Positions 37,662 through 47,461 of a stretch of DNA of 64,000 nt are shown one piece after another. The notes below the pieces were generated by a model. That model did no database searches. It had not been told where the DNA came from and saw nothing but the letters and a program-made list of their open reading frames with translations. Each line of letters begins with the position of its first letter. The first letter of the stretch is position 1. The translations under genes were made by a program, and so were the position numbers. This DNA is from Cymbomonas tetramitiformis (taxonomy: Eukaryota > Chlorophyta > Pyramimonadophyceae > Pyramimonadales > Pyramimonadaceae), in the NCBI GenBank assembly GCA_001247695.2, contig LGRX02010015.1:1-64000 (forward strand), read 5' to 3'.

Positions 37662-38642
37662 TCAATCGACAGCACCAAAGTAGTCAGCGGTGGCCTCACG
37701 GAAGTCCATCCCATAGTAGGAAGTAAAGTAACCAGCTCCATAATAGTGCCCCGCATCAAGAGGACCGCTCTCATGTAAGGCCATGCCGTAGTAGAATGCC
37801 ATGTCAATACCCAAATCCGCTTGAGCCAAATCCTGAAATGCTAAAAAGCTCAAAGTGTCAGGAGGCTCGGGCGGCTGAAGCTGTGGCACATCGTCAGGCA
37901 ATAGGAGACCCTGAGCCGTCATCACCGGATCAAGAAAATCATTCGTAGAGAAAAATGACGGAGCCTCCCAATCGAGATCACCACCAGGCGAAGGCATCTC
38001 CGTAGCCGACCGAGCGTCGGGCACGGCTGCCACTCCCATGATCGAGATGCAAAGAACGAGGGAAAGGAGGAAAGGAATGCCCCACGGACCAACCGTGGCA
38101 GGGAAGCCCCATGGCGGCTTCCCACAACCGTAGGTCCTCTGCTCGCCCACGGGTGGCCCGGAAACATGATTGGCCGACGGAGGCGAGCCCCGCGGCTTCA
38201 GCCGGAAGCTGCCGTCGGCAAAGTCCTCGTAGTCGTCGGTGTCGTAGCCTGTCAGGTCAGACGGGTGGACAGCGGCGTGATTCACCGTCTGCACGAAGCC
38301 TCCGAACTCACCGTGCGTCGCCTCCGTGGTGGTCACCCGCGCCGATTGAACTGGCGCGGGCTGTACATCCTCTACCTGCGAAACAGGCATAGCAGGGGCC
38401 GGCACGGCGGATGCCGATGCCGCCGCACCACCTGCCGGAACCTGCCCCTCCGGTGTGATCCCCGCCGCAGCGGCAGGGCCACACACCAGAGCCGATGCAT
38501 GCTCCTCAACCGCACTCCCGGGAACAAAGGATGCGTGAGTGTAATGTACCTGCTCTTGGGCGGCCTGAACCTCAGAGGTGAGGGCATCAAGCCGCCGCAA
38601 GATGTCCTCGTCGTCGGTCCCGCCAGAAGGCGGAGGCGGCAC
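37662..38642 (-). CDS. ORF2 of gag-only LTR element, membrane-type
   Basis: This frame lies in the same phase as gag, separated from it by one TAA and four codons. It could be reached by stop-codon readthrough; otherwise it would need a GTG start. It encodes a Pro/Ala-rich, acidic protein with one hydrophobic helix (GIPFLLSLVLCISIMGVAAV) near the middle and a Tyr/Gly-rich tail (YYGMALHESG, HYYGAGYFTSYYGM). No retroviral enzyme motif is present. An envelope-like role is conceivable but unsupported. Confidence 0.45.
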   Translation of the reverse strand: MPPPPSGGTDDEDILRRLDALTSEVQAAQEQVHYTHASFVPGSAVEEHASALVCGPAAAAGITPEGQVPAGGAAASASAVPAPAMPVSQVEDVQPAPVQSARVTTTEATHGEFGGFVQTVNHAAVHPSDLTGYDTDDYEDFADGSFRLKPRGSPPSANHVSGPPVGEQRTYGCGKPPWGFPATVGPWGIPFLLSLVLCISIMGVAAVPDARSATEMPSPGGDLDWEAPSFFSTNDFLDPVMTAQGLLLPDDVPQLQPPEPPDTLSFLAFQDLAQADLGIDMAFYYGMALHESGPLDAGHYYGAGYFTSYYGMDFREATADYFGAVD

Positions 38643-38651
38643 GCTGAACCC

Positions 38652-40022
38652 TTAGGCCGACACGTCGATGCCGCCAACCCCGCCCGCGGAAAGCACAGCG
38701 GGGGGACCATAAGCCGAAGCCGCACGGGCGAAGGCCTCCGGTCCATCATCCGCAGCCTCCTGGAAAACCTGCACAAGCGCCAGGGTGTGAAGACCCTCCG
38801 CATCCTCCTCCTCAATAGGAATGCAGAAGGCCGCTGCCGTGGCCGACGAATGCTGGCGCCCACCAAGAGGGCAGTCGCGGTACGCGTGATAGGCGTCCCC
38901 TTTGCCCGCCTTGCGGCAACGGTGGCAAAGGGGCTTGGCCTTCATGCTGTCCCTGTCGAACCCCACAGACGGTGCCGGGTGCACACCCACTCGATGGCCT
39001 CGCGGATGCTGCTTACCGCGCGGCTGCGGCTGCTGCTGTCGCTGAGCCGCGCCCGCACGATTGCCCTGCACAAGCGCCTTCAAGGCGGCGATTTCGTCGA
39101 GAAGGACCGCGTACTCAGAAGACGTGATAAGGGCGGAGGGCTTACCGCCCGCCCCCAGTGTCTGCTTCTCACGCACTGCCGCCCCATCATCCGACTGCGC
39201 CCAGGCCTGAAAGATGGCCACGACGAGCGCCTGGAGCGAGCGGAGAGTGACCCCGCTAAGGTCACCCGCAAGCGGGTACCGCACCTTCACCGCCGCGTAG
39301 AACACGGGGTCGAGGCGGTTGTAGAGGGACAACTTACGGGTCTCGTCGGTGGGCTGCCAGTCAGGAGCGCGGTTATCCCGCACCAGACGTTGCTCACGAG
39401 CCAAGATCGGCTGCGGGTCAACGCCTGCGGGATAACGAAGCGCCGCATGCTCCTGCTGGTGGCTCTCGCGAAGGACCGTCGGCACGCTCCCCTTGATGAT
39501 GTCGATGAGGGCACGACGTCCATCTCGGTCAGCCGAAGAGTCCGTACCCCGAAGCCAGGTGTCGGCCACAGAGTTGCGCTCCACGACGAGGGCCAAGACG
39601 TCATAGAGCAGTCCATTAACCTTCTCGATAACCAAAGAGGTGGGGTCGTCGAGGTCAAAGGGGGCCAAGTCCAGCCCAGCGGACTCAAACTCGGTCCGAA
39701 GCTGCACCACCAACTCGGAGAGGCGGTCGGTGTCGTCGGTACCACGATAATGATGTTTCTTGGAACCAAGGATATCCTCGCGGATACCCTTGGCCCAAGC
39801 CCGATGTAGTCTCCCCTTGTAGACCACGTCGACCGCAGCGTGTTGGTCAACGAGATGCTTCCGCAACGCGACAGCGGCGTCGGAGTTGCTGGAAGGATTA
39901 GGGGGCACCACAGGCGGGGTGCTAGCGGTTGGGGTGTCCCGAACCGCATCTATAAGCCGTATAGAGGCGTCCAAGTCGGAGTCCTTCAATAGGCGTTTAC
40001 GAGCTCGTGTAGATGTCGCCAT
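38652..40022 (-). CDS. Gag-like protein with zinc knuckle
   Basis: From the Met at 40022 (MATSTRARKRLL) the protein is a mostly helical capsid-like domain. It is followed by a basic Gln/Arg/Pro-rich stretch (QRQQQPQPRGKQHPRGHRVG) and a zinc-knuckle-like CHRCRKAGKGDAYHAYRDC (CX2CX9HX4C). That order is typical of LTR-retrotransposon Gag, which packages the RNA. The open frame extends to 40283 with a hydrophobic N terminus that may be spurious. A long antisense frame (38166-39809) is a GC-rich shadow. Confidence 0.75.
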   Translation of the reverse strand: MATSTRARKRLLKDSDLDASIRLIDAVRDTPTASTPPVVPPNPSSNSDAAVALRKHLVDQHAAVDVVYKGRLHRAWAKGIREDILGSKKHHYRGTDDTDRLSELVVQLRTEFESAGLDLAPFDLDDPTSLVIEKVNGLLYDVLALVVERNSVADTWLRGTDSSADRDGRRALIDIIKGSVPTVLRESHQQEHAALRYPAGVDPQPILAREQRLVRDNRAPDWQPTDETRKLSLYNRLDPVFYAAVKVRYPLAGDLSGVTLRSLQALVVAIFQAWAQSDDGAAVREKQTLGAGGKPSALITSSEYAVLLDEIAALKALVQGNRAGAAQRQQQPQPRGKQHPRGHRVGVHPAPSVGFDRDSMKAKPLCHRCRKAGKGDAYHAYRDCPLGGRQHSSATAAAFCIPIEEEDAEGLHTLALVQVFQEAADDGPEAFARAASAYGPPAVLSAGGVGGIDVSA

Positions 40023-40420
40023 TCTTCTGAAAGCCAGAGAAAAGATGATGCGCGGTAGCACGTTTGGGTGTTGTGGCGGAAATGGAGGGATGACGTAACG
40101 GCAGAACGTGCGGAGCGGCGAAAAGAGCGAAGGGCACTTGCAAATGTCGGCGTGGTCGAAGGTGTCCGGAGCACCAGCCCAAAATACGTAAACCAGCGTG
40201 ATCAGGGCAGGTAAAGTAACGCAAATGAACATTGCCAATCCCAAGCAATAGCAACGCGCGGTGCCCATGACTCGAAGCCGCAAAATACGTCTACCGTAAA
40301 ATCATGTCCAAATCCTAGTCGCACCCAAACGCGCAAGTGCGCACCACCTCTTCAAGCGGCTGCTTAGCCAATCATGGCCAAGATAGCAAGTGGAATGAAA
40401 ACGTGGATGGGGCCACGACC

Positions 40421-40675
40421 TACCGGAATATCCAAGTACACTAGATATCAGAAAGTCCCGTACTCGTGTGGATAAACTGTGTAAGATAAATAAACCCTAA
40501 GCTAGATATACCCGGAACGGTCTCGGACGGTCTCGGAGTCTAGCCTACCTGTGACACAGCGTGTGTCACAGTACGAACCTACAGATCAGTCAGCAGTCCA
40601 GTGTTGGTCCTAGGGATCTGTCATAGGGGCCTGCACCGGGACTCCCAGTCAGGGCTGCCTATACAGATTTCAGCA
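40421..40675 (-). repeat. LTR (5' LTR in element orientation)
   Basis: 255 bp; differs from the other LTR by about one substitution and one extra base (CTGCACCGGG against CTGACCGGG). Confidence 0.9.
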
Positions 40676-40680
40676 GTCCA

Positions 40681-41136
40681 TTTGGAGTTAACAACTTTGA
40701 AGGTAGTGACCGGTATAATATTTCGTTTAATTTAATTGAAGATATGGAAAATATTATATTAGCTATAGAGGATAAAATTGTCAATCATATGTATGAAAAT
40801 CAAATAAAATATTTTTCCAAAGATACTTTCAAACTTTCAAACTTGAAAGAACTTTTTAATAGCTCGATCAAAGTAAATCAAAATCAAAATTATTCAAATT
40901 TATTTAAATGTCAATTAGACAATGGGGACTCAAATTTATATAACAAAACATCTGGAGAAGAAATAGAAATTACAAAAGAGAACACAATGAATACAAAAAT
41001 ACAATCTATTATTAGAATTCCTGGATTTTATATAATGAATAAAATGTATGGTATTTCATATAAAATTGATCAAATGCTTTTAGATAGAAATAATATTACA
41101 AATGAAAAAATATTTTTATTCACTGATGATATATAA
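40681..41136 (+). pseudogene. PLV protein of unknown function, 3' part, after LTR element
   Basis: In phase with 36920-37081 once the LTR element and one GTCCA are removed. It starts FGVNNFEG and continues through a helical segment (ENIILAIEDKIVNHMYEN) with a beta-rich end. The joined protein would be about 205 residues. An internal ATG at 40744 makes the fragment look like a separate gene. It precedes the integrase gene by 11 bases. Confidence 0.65.
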
Positions 41137-41147
41137 TAAAGAAATAA

Positions 41148-42305
41148 ATGAGTAAATCAATCACCGAGAAACAAATACAAGATTTATATTTAGACCCTGA
41201 AATAGGCTTATCAAATATAAGTTCATTCACATCAAAATTAAAAGCAAAAGGTTATAAAGTTACACAGAAACAAGTAAAAGAGGCTGTCGAAAAGACTGAA
41301 GTTAATGAAACTTTTTCTCAAAAAAAGAAAATAAATAAAAAAGAATTATTTCCAATTTATGGTAAAGATCCAAACACAACTTATATTCAGGCAGATTTGG
41401 CTTTTATCCCTAAATTGAAAAAACAAAATAGTGGTTTTGCTGTGATATTAACGGGAATAAATATAAATACAAGAAAAGGATATGCTTATGGATTAAAATC
41501 AAAAACTATAAAAGATAAAAATAATAAAAATATAGAATCTGCTGAAGGTGTCATACCGGGAATGAGAAAATTAATAAAGGATTCCAAAATGAATGTATTG
41601 ACAACTGATAACGGTAGTGAATTTATAAATAAAGCCATAAAGAAACTTTTGGAAGATAATGATATTGAACATTATTTGAACGAACCTGAAGATCATTCGA
41701 CAATGGGTATGATCGAGAGATTTAATAGAACATTAAAATATAAATTAGAACTTTATTTTAAAAGTAAAGATTCAGTGAATTGGATTAATCAATTAGATAA
41801 GATTGTCAAGAACTATAACGAAACAAAAAATGTAGGAAATATAGACAAGTCTCCGCCTAATGATATGAATGAAGATAGAATACTTAGAAATATTTTATTA
41901 AAAAGAAATATATTAACAAAACTACTTTCTAAAATTGATATCAAACCCGGAGACAAAGTTAGAATTAAAATTAAAACTAAAACTTTTGATAAAGAAACTC
42001 AACGATGGAGTACCAAAATTTATAAAGTTAAAAGAATGGAAGGTTTGTCTTATGTAATAGAAGACGGCAACGAATCTTTAGCTAGAAAATATAAACCACG
42101 AGAATTATTAGAAGTAAAAGGAAATGTTTCAAATAAGAATAAAAATAAAGAAGAACCTAGCGTGAAAGAATTAGTAGTTAAACAAAATAAAAAAGAAAGA
42201 ACTTTGAAAAAAGAAGGTGTTTCAGCTTCAAATAGATTATCAAAACGCACTCGTAGTCAAAATAAAAATAATGATGAAAATGAAGAAGAAATTGATTTAA
42301 GATAG
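41148..42305 (+). CDS. Polinton-type retroviral-like integrase
   Basis: This 385-residue rve-family integrase has the DDE triad visible as YIQADLAFI (near residue 83), LTTDNGSEF (near 154) and GMIERFNRTL (near 189). An SH3-like C-terminal segment (IKPGDKVRIKI...KVKRMEGLSYVIEDG) and a basic tail follow, as in Polintons. It catalyses insertion of the linear viral genome into host DNA. The frame is intact. It ends overlapping by 9 bases with the 3' end of the polymerase gene on the other strand. Confidence 0.9.
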   Translation: MSKSITEKQIQDLYLDPEIGLSNISSFTSKLKAKGYKVTQKQVKEAVEKTEVNETFSQKKKINKKELFPIYGKDPNTTYIQADLAFIPKLKKQNSGFAVILTGININTRKGYAYGLKSKTIKDKNNKNIESAEGVIPGMRKLIKDSKMNVLTTDNGSEFINKAIKKLLEDNDIEHYLNEPEDHSTMGMIERFNRTLKYKLELYFKSKDSVNWINQLDKIVKNYNETKNVGNIDKSPPNDMNEDRILRNILLKRNILTKLLSKIDIKPGDKVRIKIKTKTFDKETQRWSTKIYKVKRMEGLSYVIEDGNESLARKYKPRELLEVKGNVSNKNKNKEEPSVKELVVKQNKKERTLKKEGVSASNRLSKRTRSQNKNNDENEEEIDLR

Positions 42306-45300
42306 ATATCCGTCAGGTCGTAATTGATATGGATTTATTTTATCAACTTCTTCCAATTGATCTTGTATTTCTTCAAACTCTGGATTCAGTTCATCCAAGG
42401 TACCTTTTAAATTTTCAGTCCACCCTTTAGCATATACCTTAGTTTCAACTCTTGTCTCCAAGCCTTGTGGACATAATACTTCTTGCTTGCCATTTCTTTT
42501 GCGTTTTCTAATCACATTATATGTCAACTCAACATATTCATTGTCAATTTTATCCGTCAAATTCTTAACCATACGTACCATTGCTTCGTGATTAATAATT
42601 TTACTATTTTGGTGTGATAAATAGAAACCTTTACTTTTGGTGAGAGGCTCAGCATTTGAGAATTTTAGTGTGTAGCTTTTTGGTCCGGTCGCTGCATATT
42701 CAGTACATTCTTTTATAATGTTTCTTTTATCATCATAAAATTCATTAGTTAATTCACCCAAAAAGTCACCTAATTCATTTTTGTAAATATGCTCATTAAC
42801 ACCCTCTTTTTCAATGTAAATACACGAGTCGGTATCAGTATATAATACATTATCAAACCCTACCTTTTCGCACAAATCATACAACTTTAATCTTGCATAA
42901 GCCGTTGTAAATACCCCTATGATTTCACTTGTTGAACATTTGTCCGGACCCTCAAAATATTCATCTTTGAATCGATAATTCATAATACATTTCTCGTTTC
43001 CTTCGATACCCGCAAATTCGTAATTCATTTCATATTCTTCGTCAAATATCATGGCATAAAAGTCGCTTGGTTCATTTATAATTTTAGTTTTCATTTTGTT
43101 CAATTGTTGAACAAATTTGCCCCACAAACTGTTTAGGTACATCTTTGCCACTGCTCGCTTTCCTGGATTTTTCTTGATCTGAGATTTGTCCAAAAGAATA
43201 CCTTCTTTCTCGAAATACTGTCTTATATATTTGTCTTTATCTTGTTCAGTTTTGACCCATTCGGGGTAACCACTTGATTCTTGTTTAATTTTTAGAAATT
43301 TATTAATGTATGGTGCAAACAGTTTTGTGCTACGCTCTTTCCAATGTCTTATTTCATATATTTCCAATAATTCATATCCCATGTCAATAGCTTTATCGAC
43401 TTCAATGGTACTCCAAGTTCCTTCTTGTTCATGTAAAGTGAATTTCAATTTACCATTGTCTCTACATGGTAAAACCGGAAATTGTAAATTTTTTGGAGGC
43501 TTAACTTTACAATATATAACACCGAAAAACTTTTCAGTTTGATTTTTATACCTCGATAAATATTCTTTAACCGAAACATTTTTAAATTGTTCATCAAAGC
43601 CTATAGGATACTCACAATACTTCATAACCCAAGGGTATAAAGAAGTAAAGTCGAGATCCCTTAATGTTTCACCAAATTTCTTTTTCCAATATAATTGCTC
43701 TGGATTTGTTCTCCCGCCACAAAAAGCATCTCTAATTACAAGATCAGGTTTGTAATTTTTCATAAAGTCGATTACTGAATTTTCATTATTTTTATCACTT
43801 TTCCAGTCACATTCCCAAATATCTTTAACAATATAACCCATATTTTCTAATTTTTCTTTTTTCGCCTCAGTTTTCCTAAGTAAATCACCAAATGTTATAT
43901 TAGTGTCTCTTGATACATTTGCTTTATGGTTGGGATTGTAAATTGCAGGGTTACCATGAAACCGGTCACCATTAAATTCGAATATTTCATTGGTTCCCTC
44001 ACAATAGCCGTCCGCTATGAAGTTTGTTTTTGGAATTTTATATTCTCTAATTATTTCTATATCTCTTGAATGTTCCAAATAATTGATCCATTCAGCACAA
44101 ACTTTACTTTGCTTTTTAATTCTATAATATCCAATGCTATTTTTAGGCATAATGTCTTTTCGATGAATATGTTGTGCCGTTGATGCAATAGTCATAAAGT
44201 TGAAAGGGTCGGTTTCACATGCTTCCAACAATACACTACGATATTCCAAACATGATTTTCGAAGTATTAAAACATCGTTTGAACAATACTTTCGTAATTC
44301 ATTTTTATTGTTCCAAACAAAATCTTTGTCATCACATTTTTCATTATACCAAATATCGAATTTTTCTTTATCTTCACATTTCATTTGGTCCGGACAAAAG
44401 TAGTGTCTACTAGGTATTTTGCCGGTATAATTAAAATTTTCTTTTTTATTAAATAAATGTGGATAGTACCCTTTTTGTACCTCATTTTCTAAACCCCATG
44501 TTTTGGGTAACTTTGCTAGAGCACAACCAAAATGATTTATCGAGTCAATTAGCGTGACTCCTAAATAGGTCAACTTCATTATTTTATTTCCAACCCTAAT
44601 AATTTCTGGCATTTTTTTGTCATTGTCGAATTTATGCATTACCAATATTGCCTCAAAAATGAGCAAGAAATCGTACGCTTTGCCATTGTGAGCAATAAAG
44701 GTGTATCCTTTATGTTTTGCACTAAATAGAAATTCCAAAAATGAATGCATGTCATGATGTTCAAATCCTTCGACCAAATTGTCATGACTCTTTAAATTTT
44801 TTTTGTCATCTAAATATTGAGTAATTGCTAAATTCATTTGATGTTTATAGTGAAACTCTTTACTCTTTTCATTCAAATACTTTGTCTCTTGTGTACATTC
44901 GAAATCGAAAAAGGCTAGTTTTTCAATTGGGTCCTTTTTATTTACTTGTTGAATAAAACATTGATGATGATTCAAGTCGCAATATTCCTCACAATTCTTA
45001 CATGTTGAATGGCCACATATATGTTTAATTTTGGTTTCATATTGTGTGTGACATTCCTTGCAATAATGTATTTTGTCACATGTAGATTTTAGATGGTGGT
45101 TATAACAATCATTATTAAAAAACCATCGTTCACACTTCTTACAATATATTTTATTCACTATTTTTTTGTTGTATTGATTTTTCTTATCTTTAAACATACA
45201 TTTAGTACTAAAACACCGTGGACATAATTTTGAACGAGTATCTAAAAATGCAACGATGTTGGTAATTGGTTCATAATGTTCTTGTTCAGCGTCATAACAT

Positions 45301-46355
45301 ATAAAGTATACATTTTTGTCATCATCAAATGTTTGATTGTCCCCACTAGGATAAATTTTACGTTGTCCAACAACGCTATGCTCTTGATAAACGACAATAT
45401 GTGCATTTAATGCTTTTTCATATATTGGAGTGTCTCTCAAAGCATCAATTTGTTTATGAGGGTCGATACCAACTAATTTTCTTATTTCATTTCCTAATTT
45501 TGTCCGTGTTTGTGGTCTTTTTGCGTGAGTTAGTGTTTTCCAAAATGTTTTGTTGATTTCTTTACAATGTAAATGTTGCAAAATAGCTAAAGAAATATCA
45601 AAACATTGATTATTATTGTTGTTCAATGTAATGCAACTTTTCTTTTTGAATCGTTCTTCTTTATTTCTTGATTGTGGATTCGCCGAACCACCTTTAATAG
45701 CTTTAACGGTGTGGACGAAAAGAGTAATACTTTTAATAAATCCATGTTCTTTTAATTTTTCACTTTGAGCTATTTTTTCTATAGCTTTTTGTAGATTTTC
45801 AGGATGATATCCTAAATAAATATCATCATTTTTTATGACATGATTATCTTCAAATTGTAACTCAAATGATATGAATTGTTTGTCATCACTTGAAGCTTCG
45901 GGTACAAACCTTCGTAAACCTTTTATTTCAAAAAGATTAAAATCTATTGGACCGTAAATATCTTTTCTAGTTTTGAATTTATCGATATACTCGGTGCGTT
46001 TGGTTTTTTTAATTTCTTTGATATTTTTAATATCAGTTTTTACATTATTTACAAATTTGTCAACCTTTTCATTTTTCTTCTTATTTATATTTTTTCGTGA
46101 AATTTTACGGTATTTTTTGAAAGTTTTAGATTTTCCATTATATTTGTCTTTGATTTCTGTTTTCAACGATTTTTCATAATCATTTTTTGTAATAAATGTT
46201 TTAGATTTTTTTCTTCCATTTATTATTTTAAAACTTTCAAAAATATCTTTTAAATCAGCAAAATCTTTTCTAGTTTTTGCATCCTTCATTTCAATGTTTA
46301 AAAGTTTCCATTGTGTAGGTGTTAATTTAATATTTGAGGTGTTAAGTTTGGACAT
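42297..46355 (-). CDS. Protein-primed family B DNA polymerase
   Basis: A 1352-residue pPolB of the Polinton/adintovirus type. Exonuclease motifs: FDFECT (near residue 482), HNGKAYDF (near 555) and YCSNDVL. Polymerase motifs: A, DFTSLYP (near 902); B, KMYLNSLWGKF (near 1070); C, YTDTDS (near 1172); and GPKSYTLKF. A Cys/His-rich zinc-binding region (CPRC, CKKC, CKEC, CKNC pairs) lies at residues about 375-465, and a long N-terminal region of 370 residues precedes it. It replicates the linear genome from a protein primer. The frame is complete. Confidence 0.95.
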   Translation of the reverse strand: MSKLNTSNIKLTPTQWKLLNIEMKDAKTRKDFADLKDIFESFKIINGRKKSKTFITKNDYEKSLKTEIKDKYNGKSKTFKKYRKISRKNINKKKNEKVDKFVNNVKTDIKNIKEIKKTKRTEYIDKFKTRKDIYGPIDFNLFEIKGLRRFVPEASSDDKQFISFELQFEDNHVIKNDDIYLGYHPENLQKAIEKIAQSEKLKEHGFIKSITLFVHTVKAIKGGSANPQSRNKEERFKKKSCITLNNNNNQCFDISLAILQHLHCKEINKTFWKTLTHAKRPQTRTKLGNEIRKLVGIDPHKQIDALRDTPIYEKALNAHIVVYQEHSVVGQRKIYPSGDNQTFDDDKNVYFICYDAEQEHYEPITNIVAFLDTRSKLCPRCFSTKCMFKDKKNQYNKKIVNKIYCKKCERWFFNNDCYNHHLKSTCDKIHYCKECHTQYETKIKHICGHSTCKNCEEYCDLNHHQCFIQQVNKKDPIEKLAFFDFECTQETKYLNEKSKEFHYKHQMNLAITQYLDDKKNLKSHDNLVEGFEHHDMHSFLEFLFSAKHKGYTFIAHNGKAYDFLLIFEAILVMHKFDNDKKMPEIIRVGNKIMKLTYLGVTLIDSINHFGCALAKLPKTWGLENEVQKGYYPHLFNKKENFNYTGKIPSRHYFCPDQMKCEDKEKFDIWYNEKCDDKDFVWNNKNELRKYCSNDVLILRKSCLEYRSVLLEACETDPFNFMTIASTAQHIHRKDIMPKNSIGYYRIKKQSKVCAEWINYLEHSRDIEIIREYKIPKTNFIADGYCEGTNEIFEFNGDRFHGNPAIYNPNHKANVSRDTNITFGDLLRKTEAKKEKLENMGYIVKDIWECDWKSDKNNENSVIDFMKNYKPDLVIRDAFCGGRTNPEQLYWKKKFGETLRDLDFTSLYPWVMKYCEYPIGFDEQFKNVSVKEYLSRYKNQTEKFFGVIYCKVKPPKNLQFPVLPCRDNGKLKFTLHEQEGTWSTIEVDKAIDMGYELLEIYEIRHWKERSTKLFAPYINKFLKIKQESSGYPEWVKTEQDKDKYIRQYFEKEGILLDKSQIKKNPGKRAVAKMYLNSLWGKFVQQLNKMKTKIINEPSDFYAMIFDEEYEMNYEFAGIEGNEKCIMNYRFKDEYFEGPDKCSTSEIIGVFTTAYARLKLYDLCEKVGFDNVLYTDTDSCIYIEKEGVNEHIYKNELGDFLGELTNEFYDDKRNIIKECTEYAATGPKSYTLKFSNAEPLTKSKGFYLSHQNSKIINHEAMVRMVKNLTDKIDNEYVELTYNVIRKRKRNGKQEVLCPQGLETRVETKVYAKGWTENLKGTLDELNPEFEEIQDQLEEVDKINPYQLRPDGYLS

Positions 46356-46429
46356 GAGAGAGGCTTTTATAATATATATATAAGATTATTTCTTTAAGCT
46401 CAATTGGGTTAGTACTTTGCACTCAAAAT

Positions 46430-46705
46430 CTACAATAATTTTGAGTATTGTGTTAGTAATTCATATTGTTTTGGTATGTCGAATGATGATTTTTTTAAAG
46501 CTTGAATCATATCATCAATAGTGATATTGTATAATTTGACGGAATTTGCTTTGATGGGCAAACCTCTTTTAATTCGTAAATTTAATATACGTTGTTTTAA
46601 AACTTTATCTTTATTATTTTTATAATGTTTTGCGACATCTAAATTATTCTTTACATTTGATTTTTTATAATAAGTATTTCCAAACTTTGAAATAACTTTC
46701 TCCAT
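46430..46705 (-). CDS. Small basic protein, PLV
   Basis: From the Met at 46705 (MEKVISKFG) this is a 91-residue Lys-rich protein with a conserved-looking YKNNKDKVLKQRILNLRIKR segment followed by a helical end. This is possibly a DNA-binding protein. The frame is open to 46801, but that part overlaps the start of a plus-strand gene and is hydrophobic, so I use the internal Met. Confidence 0.55.
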   Translation of the reverse strand: MEKVISKFGNTYYKKSNVKNNLDVAKHYKNNKDKVLKQRILNLRIKRGLPIKANSVKLYNITIDDMIQALKKSSFDIPKQYELLTQYSKLL

Positions 46706-46764
46706 ATATATTGGATATAATATAATAACCAAAAATATTTTTAAATTGTTTAAGTTATATAAAA

Positions 46765-46938
46765 ATGGATATTTTAAACAATTCATGTGATTTTCAAGCA
46801 TTTGTTTCAGGAATTATTCTTATTATAGGCGCAATATTTACCGGTATTAGGTATTCGAGATGTGAAACTATAAATTCACCTTGTATAAATTGTAAGAGGA
46901 AAATATTAGAACAAGAAGAAAATACTAATAATGTTTAG
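46765..46938 (+). CDS. 57-residue single-helix membrane protein
   Basis: ATG at 46765 to TAG at 46936-46938. Residues 11-27 form one hydrophobic helix (FQAFVSGIILIIGAIFTGI), followed by a short tail with CETINSPCINCKRK (two Cys two residues apart). Small one-helix proteins are common in PLVs and virophages. It is divergent from the basic protein at 46430-46705. Confidence 0.55.
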   Translation: MDILNNSCDFQAFVSGIILIIGAIFTGIRYSRCETINSPCINCKRKILEQEENTNNV

Positions 46939-46987
46939 AAATATTAATTTCTTTTTATATCTATTATATTCTAATTAAAAATAAATA

Positions 46988-47443
46988 ATGGGTTATAAAA
47001 AAGGTGAAAAAATTACAGATGAAGCCACTTTAGAAAGATTGAAAAATGCAAGATTGAAAGCTTTAGAAGTAAGAAAATTGAAAGCCGAAGAAAAGAAAAA
47101 TATCAAAATTGCAAAAGATCTTGAAAATCAAAAAGAAATATTAGATGCAAAAGAAGTAATAAAAAATCACCGGAAACCGGAAAAAGACGAAATTAAAGTT
47201 GAACCAGAAGTAAAAAAAGAAGTTGTGAAATATAAAAAAAGTACAAATAAAAAACCAAAAGTTATTATTGAGGAAATACATGAAACTTCTAGTTCTAGTG
47301 AAAGTGAACCGGAAGTTATAGTTAAAAAGAAAAGAATTTCCAAAAAAAGAAATAATAAAAATATAGATAATAGCCCTCAATCACCTAAACAAACAAATAC
47401 TCATTATGATAAAGCGTATAGAAGTTTATTTCCTGAATTATAA
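46988..47443 (+). CDS. Lys/Glu-rich coiled-coil protein
   Basis: 151 residues dominated by Lys and Glu. A helical N-terminal half (LERLKNARLKALEVRKLKAE) is probably coiled coil, and the C-terminal half is disordered with a Ser/Glu cluster (ETSSSSESEPE). No known domain. It sits 18 bases before the ATPase gene on the same strand, so they may be co-expressed; a nucleoprotein or scaffold role is possible. Confidence 0.6.
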   Translation: MGYKKGEKITDEATLERLKNARLKALEVRKLKAEEKKNIKIAKDLENQKEILDAKEVIKNHRKPEKDEIKVEPEVKKEVVKYKKSTNKKPKVIIEEIHETSSSSESEPEVIVKKKRISKKRNNKNIDNSPQSPKQTNTHYDKAYRSLFPEL

Positions 47444-47461
47444 TATTAATAGAAAACTTGA

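Larger units (their letters stand above)
37082..40675 (-). mobile_element. Gag-only LTR retrotransposon, 3.6 kb
   Basis: Two near-identical LTRs (37082-37335, 40421-40675) are flanked by GTCCA on both sides (37077-37081 and 40676-40680). Read on the minus strand the LTR begins TGCTGAAATC and ends TTCCGGTA. The interior codes for a gag-like protein and a second membrane-type frame but no protease, reverse transcriptase, RNase H or integrase, so it depends on a helper. A purine-rich stretch (GGGGTGGTG on the minus strand) next to the left LTR may be the polypurine tract. The LTRs differ by very few bases, so the insertion is young. Confidence 0.9.

Noticed and set aside
38166..39809. 547-residue plus-strand frame opposite gag
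   Set aside because: The minus strand encodes a zinc knuckle and Gag-like domain in an element whose LTR orientation is minus; the plus frame is Arg/Leu-rich shadow.
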